DNA of 12,521 nt, taken from the NCBI GenBank assembly GCA_024275695.1, contig JAJRYP010000030.1:1-12521 (forward strand), read 5' to 3'. The stretch is from Patescibacteria group bacterium (GTDB lineage: Bacteria; Patescibacteriota; Gracilibacteria; UBA1369; PNNO01). The notes under the pieces are model-generated. The model was not told the DNA's origin. It ran no database searches and worked only from the letters and a program-made list of their open reading frames with translations. A program made the translations under genes and the position numbers. Positions 1-6,187 of this stretch are shown here, one piece after another (within the stretch, counting starts at the first letter, position 1; the number at the start of each line of letters is the position of its first letter).

Positions 1-145
1 ACAATTATGAACGCAAGCATACCGGCTTAAAAATGAACAAAACGACACCTGTGCAGAAAATAACAATTACGTATCTATACACACTTTCGAACACATTAAT
101 TTACGAAAACAAAAAGGTAACCGGAACTCTGCAACAAAACATAAT

Positions 146-174
146 TTGAATAATCAATCATCTTGAATTAAAAT
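146..174 (+). promoter_or_regulatory. Putative sigma70-type promoter of the GNAT-HAD pair
   Basis: A TTGAAT box at 146-151 and a TAAAAT box at 169-174 are 17 bases apart, which is a good match to a housekeeping promoter. The expected transcription start, near 181, falls almost on the ATG at 183, so the mRNA may be leaderless or nearly so. The surrounding DNA is very AT-rich, so a chance match is possible. The first 145 bases of the window show no recognisable gene. Confidence 0.4.
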
Positions 175-182
175 CTACATAC

Positions 183-935
183 ATGCAATTTCACATTTCG
201 AACAAAATAATTGTAGAATCAGCTAAACAAAAAAATGGTGTGTTTAGTAAAACGCATTATTCAAAATTACAAATAAATCGATTATCCAAAGAACAAAATT
301 TTTTATTATATGATGGACATTTTTTATATCCGATTTTTATTCACAATAGTACAAAACTGAAAAAGCAAGTGAAACAATTTGACGGAATTATTGGAATTAA
401 AAAATATGTCGAAGATATTTTGAAGCTATATAATCAAAATAATTTTTTTGTTATACAAAAAGATTTTTGTATTTTAACAAAGAAGTTAAAAGATAAAATT
501 GATGTTTTTTCACCACTATCTATAAAAATAGTAAATTCTAAGAAAGATTTAAATGAGTTCAGCCTTTTAAAATCACAATTTTTGTTTGAAGAGTCAAATA
601 TTGAGATTGATGTTGAGACAATTGTCAATGATATAAAATCCTATTATCGTTCTTTAAAACCCGTTCTTTTAAAGTATGATAATAAAACGATAGGTATGAT
701 AAGTTCAAATTTTCATTATTCTAAATCAGCAATGCTAAATATGCTATATATAAAAAAGGAATTTAGAAAAAAGGGATATGGAGAACTACTGAGTAAATGG
801 TATATTAAATACCTGCAAAGAAGTTCGAAGAATATTTGCCTTTTTGTGTCTTCCGAAAATATACAAGCAAAAAAGATATATTCGAAGATGGGTTTTAGAA
901 AAGTTGATAATTGGTTAATGGCACTTTCCAAATGA
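183..935 (+). CDS. GNAT-family N-acetyltransferase with an uncharacterised N-terminal region
   Basis: This 250-aa protein has a C-terminal GNAT fold, roughly residues 113-250. The acetyl-CoA pyrophosphate-binding motif is RKKGYG at 195-200, preceded by the beta strand LNMLYIKKEF and followed by the late-fold signature NIQAKKIYSKMGF at 226-238. GNAT enzymes move an acyl group from acyl-CoA to an amine; the acceptor cannot be told from sequence. Residues 1-112 form an extra Lys/Phe/Ile-rich region that I do not recognise. The first ATG at 183 is the only plausible start and has no Shine-Dalgarno site. The stop overlaps the next gene's start as ATGA, which suggests coupled translation with the HAD phosphatase. 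The gene is visibly more AT-rich than the ribosomal and miaA-recJ genes downstream, a possible sign of transfer. The GNAT assignment is firm; the substrate is unknown. Confidence 0.85.
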   Translation: MQFHISNKIIVESAKQKNGVFSKTHYSKLQINRLSKEQNFLLYDGHFLYPIFIHNSTKLKKQVKQFDGIIGIKKYVEDILKLYNQNNFFVIQKDFCILTKKLKDKIDVFSPLSIKIVNSKKDLNEFSLLKSQFLFEESNIEIDVETIVNDIKSYYRSLKPVLLKYDNKTIGMISSNFHYSKSAMLNMLYIKKEFRKKGYGELLSKWYIKYLQRSSKNICLFVSSENIQAKKIYSKMGFRKVDNWLMALSK

Positions 936-1579
936 TACTAGATGGACTTAAAGGTGTTTTATGCGACTTAGATGGAACGCTTATCGATAGCGAATGTGTT
1001 CATGAAAAAGGTCATAATACCTTTTTTGAAGAGAAAGGAATAATTCCTTTTCCACAACATATTCCAGGGGTTGCTTTGGAGACAATTTTTCGTAAATATG
1101 GTGAAGAAACTGGAGATGAAGCAAATGCTTCAAAGCTTATGGAAGAATACTTACAATTTATTTCGGATTTTTTGCAAGATAATATTGAAAATATCCATTT
1201 TTTTGACGATGCTTTAATATTTTTAGAATCGATTCGAGAAATGGCGAACTGCATTGTTACAACATCTTACAGTTCGTGGTTTAAACTCTACGATAAACAT
1301 TTAAAACTTAGTAGATTTTTTAAACACCAAATCACCAAAGACGACGTTTTTCCTTTTGTGAAACCACATCCAAAACCATATGTTCTTGCAGCAGCAAAAC
1401 TGGGTCTTAATCCGGCAGAATGTTTAGCAATCGAGGATTCTTGTGTAGGTATTCAGTCAGCCATAAATGCAGGGTGTACAGTTGTTGTGATCCAACGTAC
1501 TGTTACTTCATCATTAAACAATGTGGTCGATTGCAAAAATGTTTTTTTAGTAAAAAGTCTTGATGACATTGTTGAATAA
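932..1579 (+). CDS. HAD-superfamily phosphatase (subfamily IA, beta-phosphoglucomutase-like)
   Basis: The 215-aa protein carries all four HAD motifs. Motif I is DLDGT at 12-16, giving nucleophile Asp12 and acid/base Asp14. Motif II is TTS around 110-112. The motif III lysine is in KPHPKP at 144-149. Motif IV is AIEDS at 166-170, with the Mg-binding acid at Asp169. The segment between motifs I and II is a helical cap of the type seen in phosphoglycolate phosphatases and beta-phosphoglucomutases. Such enzymes hydrolyse or transfer phosphate on small metabolites through a phospho-aspartate. I chose the ATG at 932 because it overlaps the upstream stop (ATGA); an in-frame TTG at 911 would lie deep inside the acetyltransferase gene. 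Pairing with a GNAT gene suggests a shared small-molecule pathway, but the substrate is not readable. The stop runs straight into a terminator hairpin. Confidence 0.88.
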   Translation: MILDGLKGVLCDLDGTLIDSECVHEKGHNTFFEEKGIIPFPQHIPGVALETIFRKYGEETGDEANASKLMEEYLQFISDFLQDNIENIHFFDDALIFLESIREMANCIVTTSYSSWFKLYDKHLKLSRFFKHQITKDDVFPFVKPHPKPYVLAAAKLGLNPAECLAIEDSCVGIQSAINAGCTVVVIQRTVTSSLNNVVDCKNVFLVKSLDDIVE

Positions 1580-1614
1580 AAAGGCCGCCGGTAATTCAAC
1601 CTGGCGACCCTTTT
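1578..1614. terminator. Bidirectional intrinsic terminator between the HAD gene and rplL
   Basis: An imperfect GC-rich hairpin pairs AAAAGG at 1579-1584 and CGCC/GG around 1586-1591 with CC/GGCG and CCTTTT at 1600-1614, around a TAATTCAA loop. It is flanked by a five-A run on the left and a TTTT run on the right, so it could end transcription in both directions. It serves two convergent units and begins within the HAD stop codon. Confidence 0.7.
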
Positions 1615-1630
1615 GATTTGTTCAATAGTT

Positions 1631-2053
1631 TTATTTGAATTCTACAGTAGCGCCGGCTTCTTCCAGTTTTTTCTTAAGTTCTTCAGCTTCTTCCTTAGGC
1701 ACGTTTTCCTTAACCGGTTTTGGTGCGCCGTCTACAAGATCTTTCGATTCTTTAAGGCCAAGGCCTGTAATTTCACGGACAGCTTTAATAACGGCAACTT
1801 TTTGTCCACCTGCGGCGGCAAGTACGACATTTACATTTCCGCTACCGGCATCATCGGCGCCTCCGGCATCTCCGCCACCGGCAGCGGGAGCTCCGCCGGC
1901 CATCATTACCGGAGCAGCGGCACTAACGCCGAATTTGTCTTCCATTGCTTTTACAAGGTTTGCAAGGTCAAGTACGGAAAGTTTCTCAACTGCGTCGAGA
2001 ATTTTTTCCGCGTCTTTACTGAGTTTAACTTCTTCTTTGGTTTCTTCAGCCAT
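1631..2053 (-). CDS. rplL: 50S ribosomal protein bL12 (L7/L12)
   Basis: The 140-aa protein has the three-part L7/L12 layout. An N-terminal dimerisation domain of two helices spans about residues 8-46, including VEKLSVLDLANLVKAMEDKF. A flexible Ala/Gly hinge spans about 47-73. The globular C-terminal domain spans 74-140, with GQKVAVIKAVREITGLGLKE and KPVKE followed by EEAEELKKKLEEAGATVE. It forms the mobile ribosomal stalk that recruits and activates translation GTPases. The hinge is rich in Gly and Asp (GGGDAGGADDAGSG), making the protein somewhat longer than the usual 120-128 residues. It lies 46 bases downstream of rplJ, the classical stalk operon order. No Shine-Dalgarno site precedes the ATG. 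Identification is secure. Confidence 0.98.
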   Translation of the reverse strand: MAEETKEEVKLSKDAEKILDAVEKLSVLDLANLVKAMEDKFGVSAAAPVMMAGGAPAAGGGDAGGADDAGSGNVNVVLAAAGGQKVAVIKAVREITGLGLKESKDLVDGAPKPVKENVPKEEAEELKKKLEEAGATVEFK

Positions 2054-2099
2054 TGTGTAAGTGAGTTAAAGGTTAATAAAAAATATAATTAAGTTTAAA

Positions 2100-2804
2100 T
2101 TACTGTTTGTCTTCATCGGCGGAAGCGTCAGTCTTCGGATTAGCGTCATCTGCCGGTTTGTCTTCAGTTTGATCGGCCTCCGAAGCTGCTTCTTCGGTTG
2201 CGGGGGTAGCCTCCGGAGCTGCCTCTTCGGCAGCAGGCTTAACATCGGTTTCTTTGGTAGAAGTTGTTTCCGGCCCGCTCTCCTCAAGTTTATCTTTATA
2301 AGCTGAAACAACACCAACAAAATTTCGTAGAAGCGAAGAAAGTACGCCATGAAATCCGTTGATTGGAGATTTTATTGACCCAACCAACTTTGCAAGAAGT
2401 TCTTCTTTGCCGGGAATTTGCGCCAATTCCAATGTTTCCTCTTTTGTTAAAGTACGTCCTTCCATCAAAGCTCCAAGAAGTTTTATGTTTTTATTGTTTT
2501 TTGAAAATTCAAAAAGAGTTTTTGCGGCGGCAATTTCATCGTTTTGAGCAAATGCTATGCCAACTTGACCTTCAAGGACTTCTTCGGGCAGATCTTTAAA
2601 ACCCGCTTGCTCCGAAGCAAGCTTAATGAGAGTTTTTTTAGCGACCTTGTATGCTACATCTTTTTCACGAAGTTTACTTCTAAGGTTTCCGAATTCTTTA
2701 ACGCTTACACCTTTATAGTCGGAAAATACAACTGATTTCGCGTTTTCAAACAAATCAGTGAGTTCTTTGAGAATTTCCTGTTTTTTATCTTTTGTAATAG
2801 CCAT
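2100..2804 (-). CDS. rplJ: 50S ribosomal protein uL10 with a long acidic C-terminal tail
   Basis: Residues 1-172 are a normal L10. An RNA-binding N-terminal domain contains FSDYKGVSVKEF and VAYKVAKKTLIKLA. It is followed by GALMEGRTLTKEE and a C-terminal helix near 148-172 that anchors L7/L12 dimers. L10 is the base of the ribosomal stalk on 23S rRNA. Residues 173-234 are an extra tail of about 60 residues, almost entirely Glu, Ala, Asp, Thr and Pro and surely disordered; ordinary L10 proteins stop near 165-175. The gene sits behind an L10 leader RNA and an attenuator hairpin, so it is very likely autoregulated by the L10-L7/L12 complex. The ATG has no Shine-Dalgarno site, only an AT-rich stretch containing the 10-bp palindrome CTAATATTAG at 2809-2818. 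Confidence 0.97.
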   Translation of the reverse strand: MAITKDKKQEILKELTDLFENAKSVVFSDYKGVSVKEFGNLRSKLREKDVAYKVAKKTLIKLASEQAGFKDLPEEVLEGQVGIAFAQNDEIAAAKTLFEFSKNNKNIKLLGALMEGRTLTKEETLELAQIPGKEELLAKLVGSIKSPINGFHGVLSSLLRNFVGVVSAYKDKLEESGPETTSTKETDVKPAAEEAAPEATPATEEAASEADQTEDKPADDANPKTDASADEDKQ

Positions 2805-2819
2805 ATTTCTAATATTAGT

Positions 2820-2848
2820 AAAAAAAAGCGGCTCTTGAGACGAGCCAC
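2820..2848 (-). terminator. Attenuator (intrinsic terminator) upstream of rplJ
   Basis: Read on the minus strand, a 7-bp stem (GTGGCTC with GAGCCGC, one G-U pair) closes a 7-base loop and is followed at once by eight T residues at 2827-2820. This is a textbook rho-independent terminator, placed 16 bases before the rplJ start and after the L10 leader. Its position shows it controls entry into the operon rather than ending an upstream gene. Confidence 0.85.
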
Positions 2849-2936
2849 ATCATCAAAAATTGTTTGATTTATGTGTCTCGGCAGGATTTATGCGAGTAAA
2901 AAAACAATTTCTACTTGCTACCGGCTGTCTCTGACG
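2849..2936 (-). promoter_or_regulatory. Ribosomal protein L10 leader RNA
   Basis: On the minus strand the leader contains ACAGCCGGTAGCAAGTAG and, further on, AAATCCTGCCGAGACA. These are the two halves of the conserved L10-binding element known from bacterial rplJ leaders. GGTAG pairs with CTGCC to form the lower helix of the kink-turn-like binding site, which mimics the L10 site on 23S rRNA. When L10-L7/L12 is in excess it binds here and reduces expression. The mRNA should start near 2936, so this is the first element transcribed. The 3-prime limit is approximate. Confidence 0.8.
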
Positions 2937-2942
2937 ATGATT

Positions 2943-2970
2943 AGTTTACTTATCTGTGAAGGAAAGTCAA
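2943..2970 (-). promoter_or_regulatory. Putative promoter of rplJ-rplL
   Basis: On the minus strand, TTGACT at 2970-2965 and TAAACT at 2948-2943 are separated by 16 bases. A second TTGACT lies upstream at 2982-2977, overlapping the stop of the preceding gene. The start expected near 2936 would give a transcript that begins just before the L10 leader. Read-through from the upstream 111-aa gene is also possible, since no terminator separates them. Confidence 0.6.
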
Positions 2971-2978
2971 ATAAAAAG

Positions 2979-3314
2979 TCAATTTTCTCCGCCGGTTTCG
3001 TAGTAAAGAGGTATCTTTCTTCTCCGGTCGGTATCAGTTCTATATATAATACTTTCCAGATGATGTTCTATTTGTTTCATATCATATTCAAAAACATTTC
3101 GAAATTGCAATATGGCCTGTTTGTTATCAGGAGAAATTTCAGGATCCGCAAGTTCTTTGTCCAGTTCTGCAATTTTGCTACTCATGTATTTTATATATTC
3201 TCGCGCTCCATATTCACAAAGTAAAGCATAGTCCGCGGGAGTCATTTGTGCAATAATTTCAAAGGCTTCAATTTGATCTTTAAATTGACCTTCTTGTTCA
3301 GGTTTAGATGGCAT
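2979..3314 (-). CDS. Conserved-looking hypothetical protein, 111 aa, soluble and helical
   Basis: I do not recognise this protein. It has no signal peptide, membrane segment or metal-binding cysteine pattern. The composition is highly charged. Residues from about 10 to 90 look almost entirely alpha-helical (for example DQIEAFEIIAQMTPADYALL and the stretch around MSSKIAELDKELADPE), and the C-terminus is basic and then polar (TDTDRRRKIPLYYETGGEN). It is a plausible small cytosolic adaptor or helical-bundle protein, but no function should be assigned. It lies between the miaA promoter region and the rplJ promoter, on the same strand as rplJ. Its stop overlaps a copy of the -35 hexamer. The ATG at 3314 has a good promoter upstream and no ribosome-binding site. 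Clean codon structure and a dedicated promoter argue that it is real. Confidence 0.75.
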   Translation of the reverse strand: MPSKPEQEGQFKDQIEAFEIIAQMTPADYALLCEYGAREYIKYMSSKIAELDKELADPEISPDNKQAILQFRNVFEYDMKQIEHHLESIIYRTDTDRRRKIPLYYETGGEN

Positions 3315-3334
3315 ATTTAAAATTTAAGGAGATG

Positions 3335-3364
3335 ATTCTAAACCCTTTTCTTGTTTTTCGTCAA
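3335..3364 (-). promoter_or_regulatory. Putative promoter of the 111-aa gene, divergent from miaA
   Basis: On the minus strand, TTGACG at 3364-3359 and TAGAAT at 3340-3335 are spaced 18 bases apart, predicting a start near 3328 and a leader of about 14 bases. The element overlaps the miaA promoter on the other strand, so the two units cannot easily fire at the same time. Confidence 0.5.
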
Positions 3365-3379
3365 GAAGTTTGGTATAAA
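3351..3379 (+). promoter_or_regulatory. Putative promoter of miaA-recJ
   Basis: TTGTTT at 3351-3356 and TATAAA at 3374-3379 are 17 bases apart, with TGG directly before the -10 box. The start predicted near 3386 lies before the ATG at 3402 and after the TTG at 3351, so this promoter decides the miaA start in favour of the ATG. Confidence 0.6.
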
Positions 3380-3401
3380 TAAGCCCGAACCAAAAAATAT
3401 T

Positions 3402-4334
3402 ATGTGCTCAAAAGAATCAGACGTTTATAAGAAAATTGAAAAATTTTTAAAAGAGTCAAATAAGAAAAGGCTTCCGCCCCTTTTAGTGATTCTTGGCGCA
3501 ACAGCTTCCGGAAAGACTGATTTAAGTATTAAAATTGCTCAAAAGTATGATGGAGAAGTAATTTCAAGCGATTCCAGGCAGATTTATAAGTATATGGATA
3601 TTGGTACGGCGAAAATTATGTCGGAAGAAATGGATGGTGTGCCACATTATATGTTAGATATTGTTGAACCTGATCAAGAATTCACACTTGCCGATTTTGT
3701 CGATAAAGCAAAGGAACATATTAAAGATATTCATAAAAGAGAGAAACTTCCTATTCTTATAGGAGGAACCGGTTTATATATTCGTGCAATTTGCGAAAAT
3801 TATAATATTCCGCGAGTTGCGCCAAACGAGAAACTTCGTGAAAAACTTAGAAAGGAAATTAAGAAAAAGGGCGGAGAATATATTTATGAAAAGCTCAAAA
3901 AGCTTGATCCGGAGGTGGCAAAAAAGATACATCCCAATAATCACAGATATGTAATTCGAGCTATTGAAGTTGCGGAGTCCGGACAAAAAATGCGGAAGAA
4001 AAGTGATCCGGAATATCATGTTTTGAAACTTGGAATTGATTGGCCACGTGAAAAACTTTATGAACGAATTAATAAAAGAGCTGAAATTCAGGTGAAAAAC
4101 GGGCTTATTGAAGAAACTCGCGGACTTTTGGATAAAGGATATGATCTTTCGCTATCTTCAATGTCATCTCTTGGCTATCCTGAAATAATTTCATATATAA
4201 AAGGAGAAAGAACCCTTGAAGAAGCATTAGGCTGGCTTCAAAAAAATACTAGAAATTATGCTAAAAGACAGATAACATGGTTTAGAAAGGAACCAGATGT
4301 TATTTGGCTTCCGGGCGAAAAATATGCAGGGTAA
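3402..4334 (+). CDS. miaA: tRNA dimethylallyltransferase MiaA
   Basis: MiaA transfers a dimethylallyl group from DMAPP to N6 of A37 in tRNAs that read codons starting with U. The 310-aa product has the P-loop GATASGKT at 32-39, the DSRQIYKYMDIGTAK block at 57-71 that senses the tRNA and nucleotide, PHYMLDI, the GGTGLYIRA motif, and NNHRYVIRAIEV in the substrate-binding region. The C-terminal RNYAKRQITWFRK grips the anticodon stem. Length is normal for the family. I prefer the ATG at 3402 because a TTG start at 3351 would coincide with the promoter's -35 box. The N-terminus is about 25 residues longer than the shortest MiaA proteins and is Lys/Glu-rich. recJ follows after 9 bases, so the two are co-transcribed. 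No Shine-Dalgarno site is visible. Confidence 0.96.
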   Translation: MCSKESDVYKKIEKFLKESNKKRLPPLLVILGATASGKTDLSIKIAQKYDGEVISSDSRQIYKYMDIGTAKIMSEEMDGVPHYMLDIVEPDQEFTLADFVDKAKEHIKDIHKREKLPILIGGTGLYIRAICENYNIPRVAPNEKLREKLRKEIKKKGGEYIYEKLKKLDPEVAKKIHPNNHRYVIRAIEVAESGQKMRKKSDPEYHVLKLGIDWPREKLYERINKRAEIQVKNGLIEETRGLLDKGYDLSLSSMSSLGYPEIISYIKGERTLEEALGWLQKNTRNYAKRQITWFRKEPDVIWLPGEKYAG

Positions 4335-4343
4335 TCTAAAATA

Positions 4344-6038
4344 ATGTCTGTTCTGGGAAAAAAATGGGAAATTAAAAATTCCGATAACAATAAAAGTGTT
4401 ATTGATAAAATACTTGCGAATCGCGGGCTAAGCGATCCCGATGATTTAGCTGTTTTTTTAAAGCCCGATTTTAATAAAGATTTTCATGATCCTTATTTAA
4501 TGAGTGGAATGGAAGTTGCGGTTGAAAGAATCGAGAAGGCAATTAAAAACAAAGAACGGATTATTGTTTATGGAGATTATGATGTTGACGGAATTAGCGG
4601 TAGTGCAATTCTTGTTTTAACTTTGCGGCATTTTAATGCGGAAGTTTCATATCGCTTGCCACATCGTTTAAATGACGGTTATGGGTTGAATGAAAAATTT
4701 ATTGATGAATTTGAACAGGCCGGAGTAAAATTGCTTATAACTGTTGATTGCGGAATTTCAAATGCTAAAGAAGTGGCTTTGGCAAAAGAAAAAGGAATAG
4801 ATGTGATAATTACGGATCATCATCAAATTCCGCAGAATTATCCGGAAGCGGCTTATGAAGTTCTTCATCCGGCACGTCCGGGCGGCAAATATCCATTTAA
4901 GGATTTAACAGGTGCCGGAGTTGCATTTAAGCTTGCTCACGCGCTTCTGCAACATGATGGTCACGGGGAGGATGACAACTCCCTTATTTTTGCGCTTCTT
5001 GATTTGGCAAGTCTTGGAACGGTAGCGGATTGTGGCCCGATTGTCGGAGAGAACAGATTAATTGTGAAAAAAGGATTGGAAATGCTTCCTCAAACCAAAT
5101 GGAAAGGTCTTAAATTTTTGCAGGAAGTCGCCGGAATTGATAGCGGCAAAAAACTGAATACTTATAATATCGGATATCAAATTGCTCCGCGAATCAATGC
5201 GGCGGGCAGAATTGATTCTCCTTATTATGCTCTACAATTACTTATCCAAAAAGGTGAGACGGAAAATGCCAGGAAACTGGCAAATAAGTTGGAAACTCTT
5301 AATAGAAAGCGGCAAATCATGTTAGCCGATGCATTTGAAGAAGCGGAAAGACGTTTTGAAGAAAATGAAAAAATAATCATTGATTATAGTAAAGACTGGC
5401 ATGTTGGAATAATCGGATTGGTTGCCGGAAGATTATCGGAAAAATATTTGAGGCCTGCAATAATTCTTCAGGATTTTGGAAATTATCTTGTTGCTTCGGC
5501 CAGAAGTCCTCAATTTTTCAATATTATTGAAGCAATTACAGAGTTCTCTTCTTATCTGGATCATTTCGGAGGTCACGCGCAAGCGGCGGGATTCGGTATA
5601 AAAAAAGAAAATCTAAAACCGTTCATGAAAGATATTAAAAAATATACAAGAGATAAACTAAAAGGATGTGATCTTCAGCAGTCCTTATCTATTGATTGTG
5701 AAATAAAACCGAATGAACTTGATTGGGAAACCGTTGAATTAATAGAATCCCTTGAGCCTTTTGGGATAGCGAATGAAAGGCCTAAATTCGTTTTAAAAAA
5801 CGCGGAAATCAATGAAGCAAGAAGTGTGGGTAAGGATCATAAGCATTTAAGCGTGGATATCTCAAAAGAAGGCAAAAGACTTCGTGGAATTGCCTTTAAT
5901 ATGGGGAAATTTATTGATTTTGTCCGAACTCACAGATCACTGGACATTGTGTTTCAATTAGAACGGAATGAGTGGAAAGGCAAAAGGTCTCTTCAAATGA
6001 AGATTCTGGATTTTTCAGACACGCGCGGAGCAAAATAA
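4344..6038 (+). CDS. recJ: Single-stranded-DNA-specific exonuclease RecJ
   Basis: RecJ is a 5-prime to 3-prime single-strand DNA exonuclease for recombination and mismatch or base-excision repair. The 564-aa protein, close to the E. coli length, shows the full set of DHH motifs: VYGDYDVDG at 75-83 (metal ligands Asp78, Asp80, Asp82), VDCG with Asp135, and the name-giving DHH at 158-160. HPARPGGKYPFKDLTGAG and GTVADC follow, then RINAAGRID. The DHHA1 domain has GGHAQAAGFGI at roughly residue 410. The last 110 residues, starting near CEIKPNELDWETVELIE and including ESLEPFGIANERP, fit the RecJ OB-fold that binds DNA. All catalytic residues that I can check are present. Nine bases separate it from miaA, and no promoter is visible in that gap. 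Confidence 0.97.
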   Translation: MSVLGKKWEIKNSDNNKSVIDKILANRGLSDPDDLAVFLKPDFNKDFHDPYLMSGMEVAVERIEKAIKNKERIIVYGDYDVDGISGSAILVLTLRHFNAEVSYRLPHRLNDGYGLNEKFIDEFEQAGVKLLITVDCGISNAKEVALAKEKGIDVIITDHHQIPQNYPEAAYEVLHPARPGGKYPFKDLTGAGVAFKLAHALLQHDGHGEDDNSLIFALLDLASLGTVADCGPIVGENRLIVKKGLEMLPQTKWKGLKFLQEVAGIDSGKKLNTYNIGYQIAPRINAAGRIDSPYYALQLLIQKGETENARKLANKLETLNRKRQIMLADAFEEAERRFEENEKIIIDYSKDWHVGIIGLVAGRLSEKYLRPAIILQDFGNYLVASARSPQFFNIIEAITEFSSYLDHFGGHAQAAGFGIKKENLKPFMKDIKKYTRDKLKGCDLQQSLSIDCEIKPNELDWETVELIESLEPFGIANERPKFVLKNAEINEARSVGKDHKHLSVDISKEGKRLRGIAFNMGKFIDFVRTHRSLDIVFQLERNEWKGKRSLQMKILDFSDTRGAK

Positions 6039-6134
6039 AATATATTGTAAAGAAATCCGGGTAGATTATTTTTAGTTGCTTTTAACCGAAGGTTTTGATA
6101 TTTTTACGCCTTCCCGCCAAGTAACCTACGGCAG

Positions 6135-6163
6135 TTGACAGCATGTGGAAAAACTCTTATAAT
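6135..6163 (+). promoter_or_regulatory. Fully consensus sigma70 promoter
   Basis: TTGACA at 6135-6140 and TATAAT at 6158-6163 match the bacterial consensus exactly with the ideal 17-base spacer. A second TATAAT occurs at 6166-6171. Transcription should start near 6170, downstream of the ATG at 6143, so translation cannot begin at that ATG. The preceding 6039-6134 region holds no gene and only a weak AACC/GGTT hairpin. Confidence 0.88.
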
Positions 6164-6187
6164 ACTATAATCTTTATAAATTTAAAC

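Noticed and set aside
33..149. A 38-codon ORF (MNKTTPVQKI...) at the left edge
   Set aside because: Short and AT-rich, with no ribosome-binding site, recognisable domain or promoter; its end overlaps the GNAT promoter boxes. Not distinguishable from chance.
911..931. TTG start for the HAD phosphatase, seven codons upstream
   Set aside because: It lies inside the acetyltransferase gene, and the ATG at 932 overlaps the upstream stop as ATGA, the usual coupled arrangement.
1635..2060. Long open frame on the plus strand opposite rplL
   Set aside because: A shadow of the GC-biased third positions of rplL; the minus-strand product is an unmistakable L7/L12.
3326..3382. AAGGAG at 3326-3331 followed by ATG and a 16-codon ORF, a possible miaA leader peptide
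   Set aside because: The ATG touches the AAGGAG with no spacing, and the ORF lies upstream of the predicted miaA transcription start, so it would not be on that mRNA.
3351..3401. TTG at 3351 as the miaA start
   Set aside because: The TTG is the first triplet of the promoter -35 box, so the codon would not be transcribed from that promoter. The ATG at 3402 gives a normal-length MiaA.
6083..6110. AACC-GAA-GGTT hairpin followed by T-rich sequence after recJ, as a terminator
   Set aside because: The stem is only 4 bp and the T run is interrupted; too weak to call.
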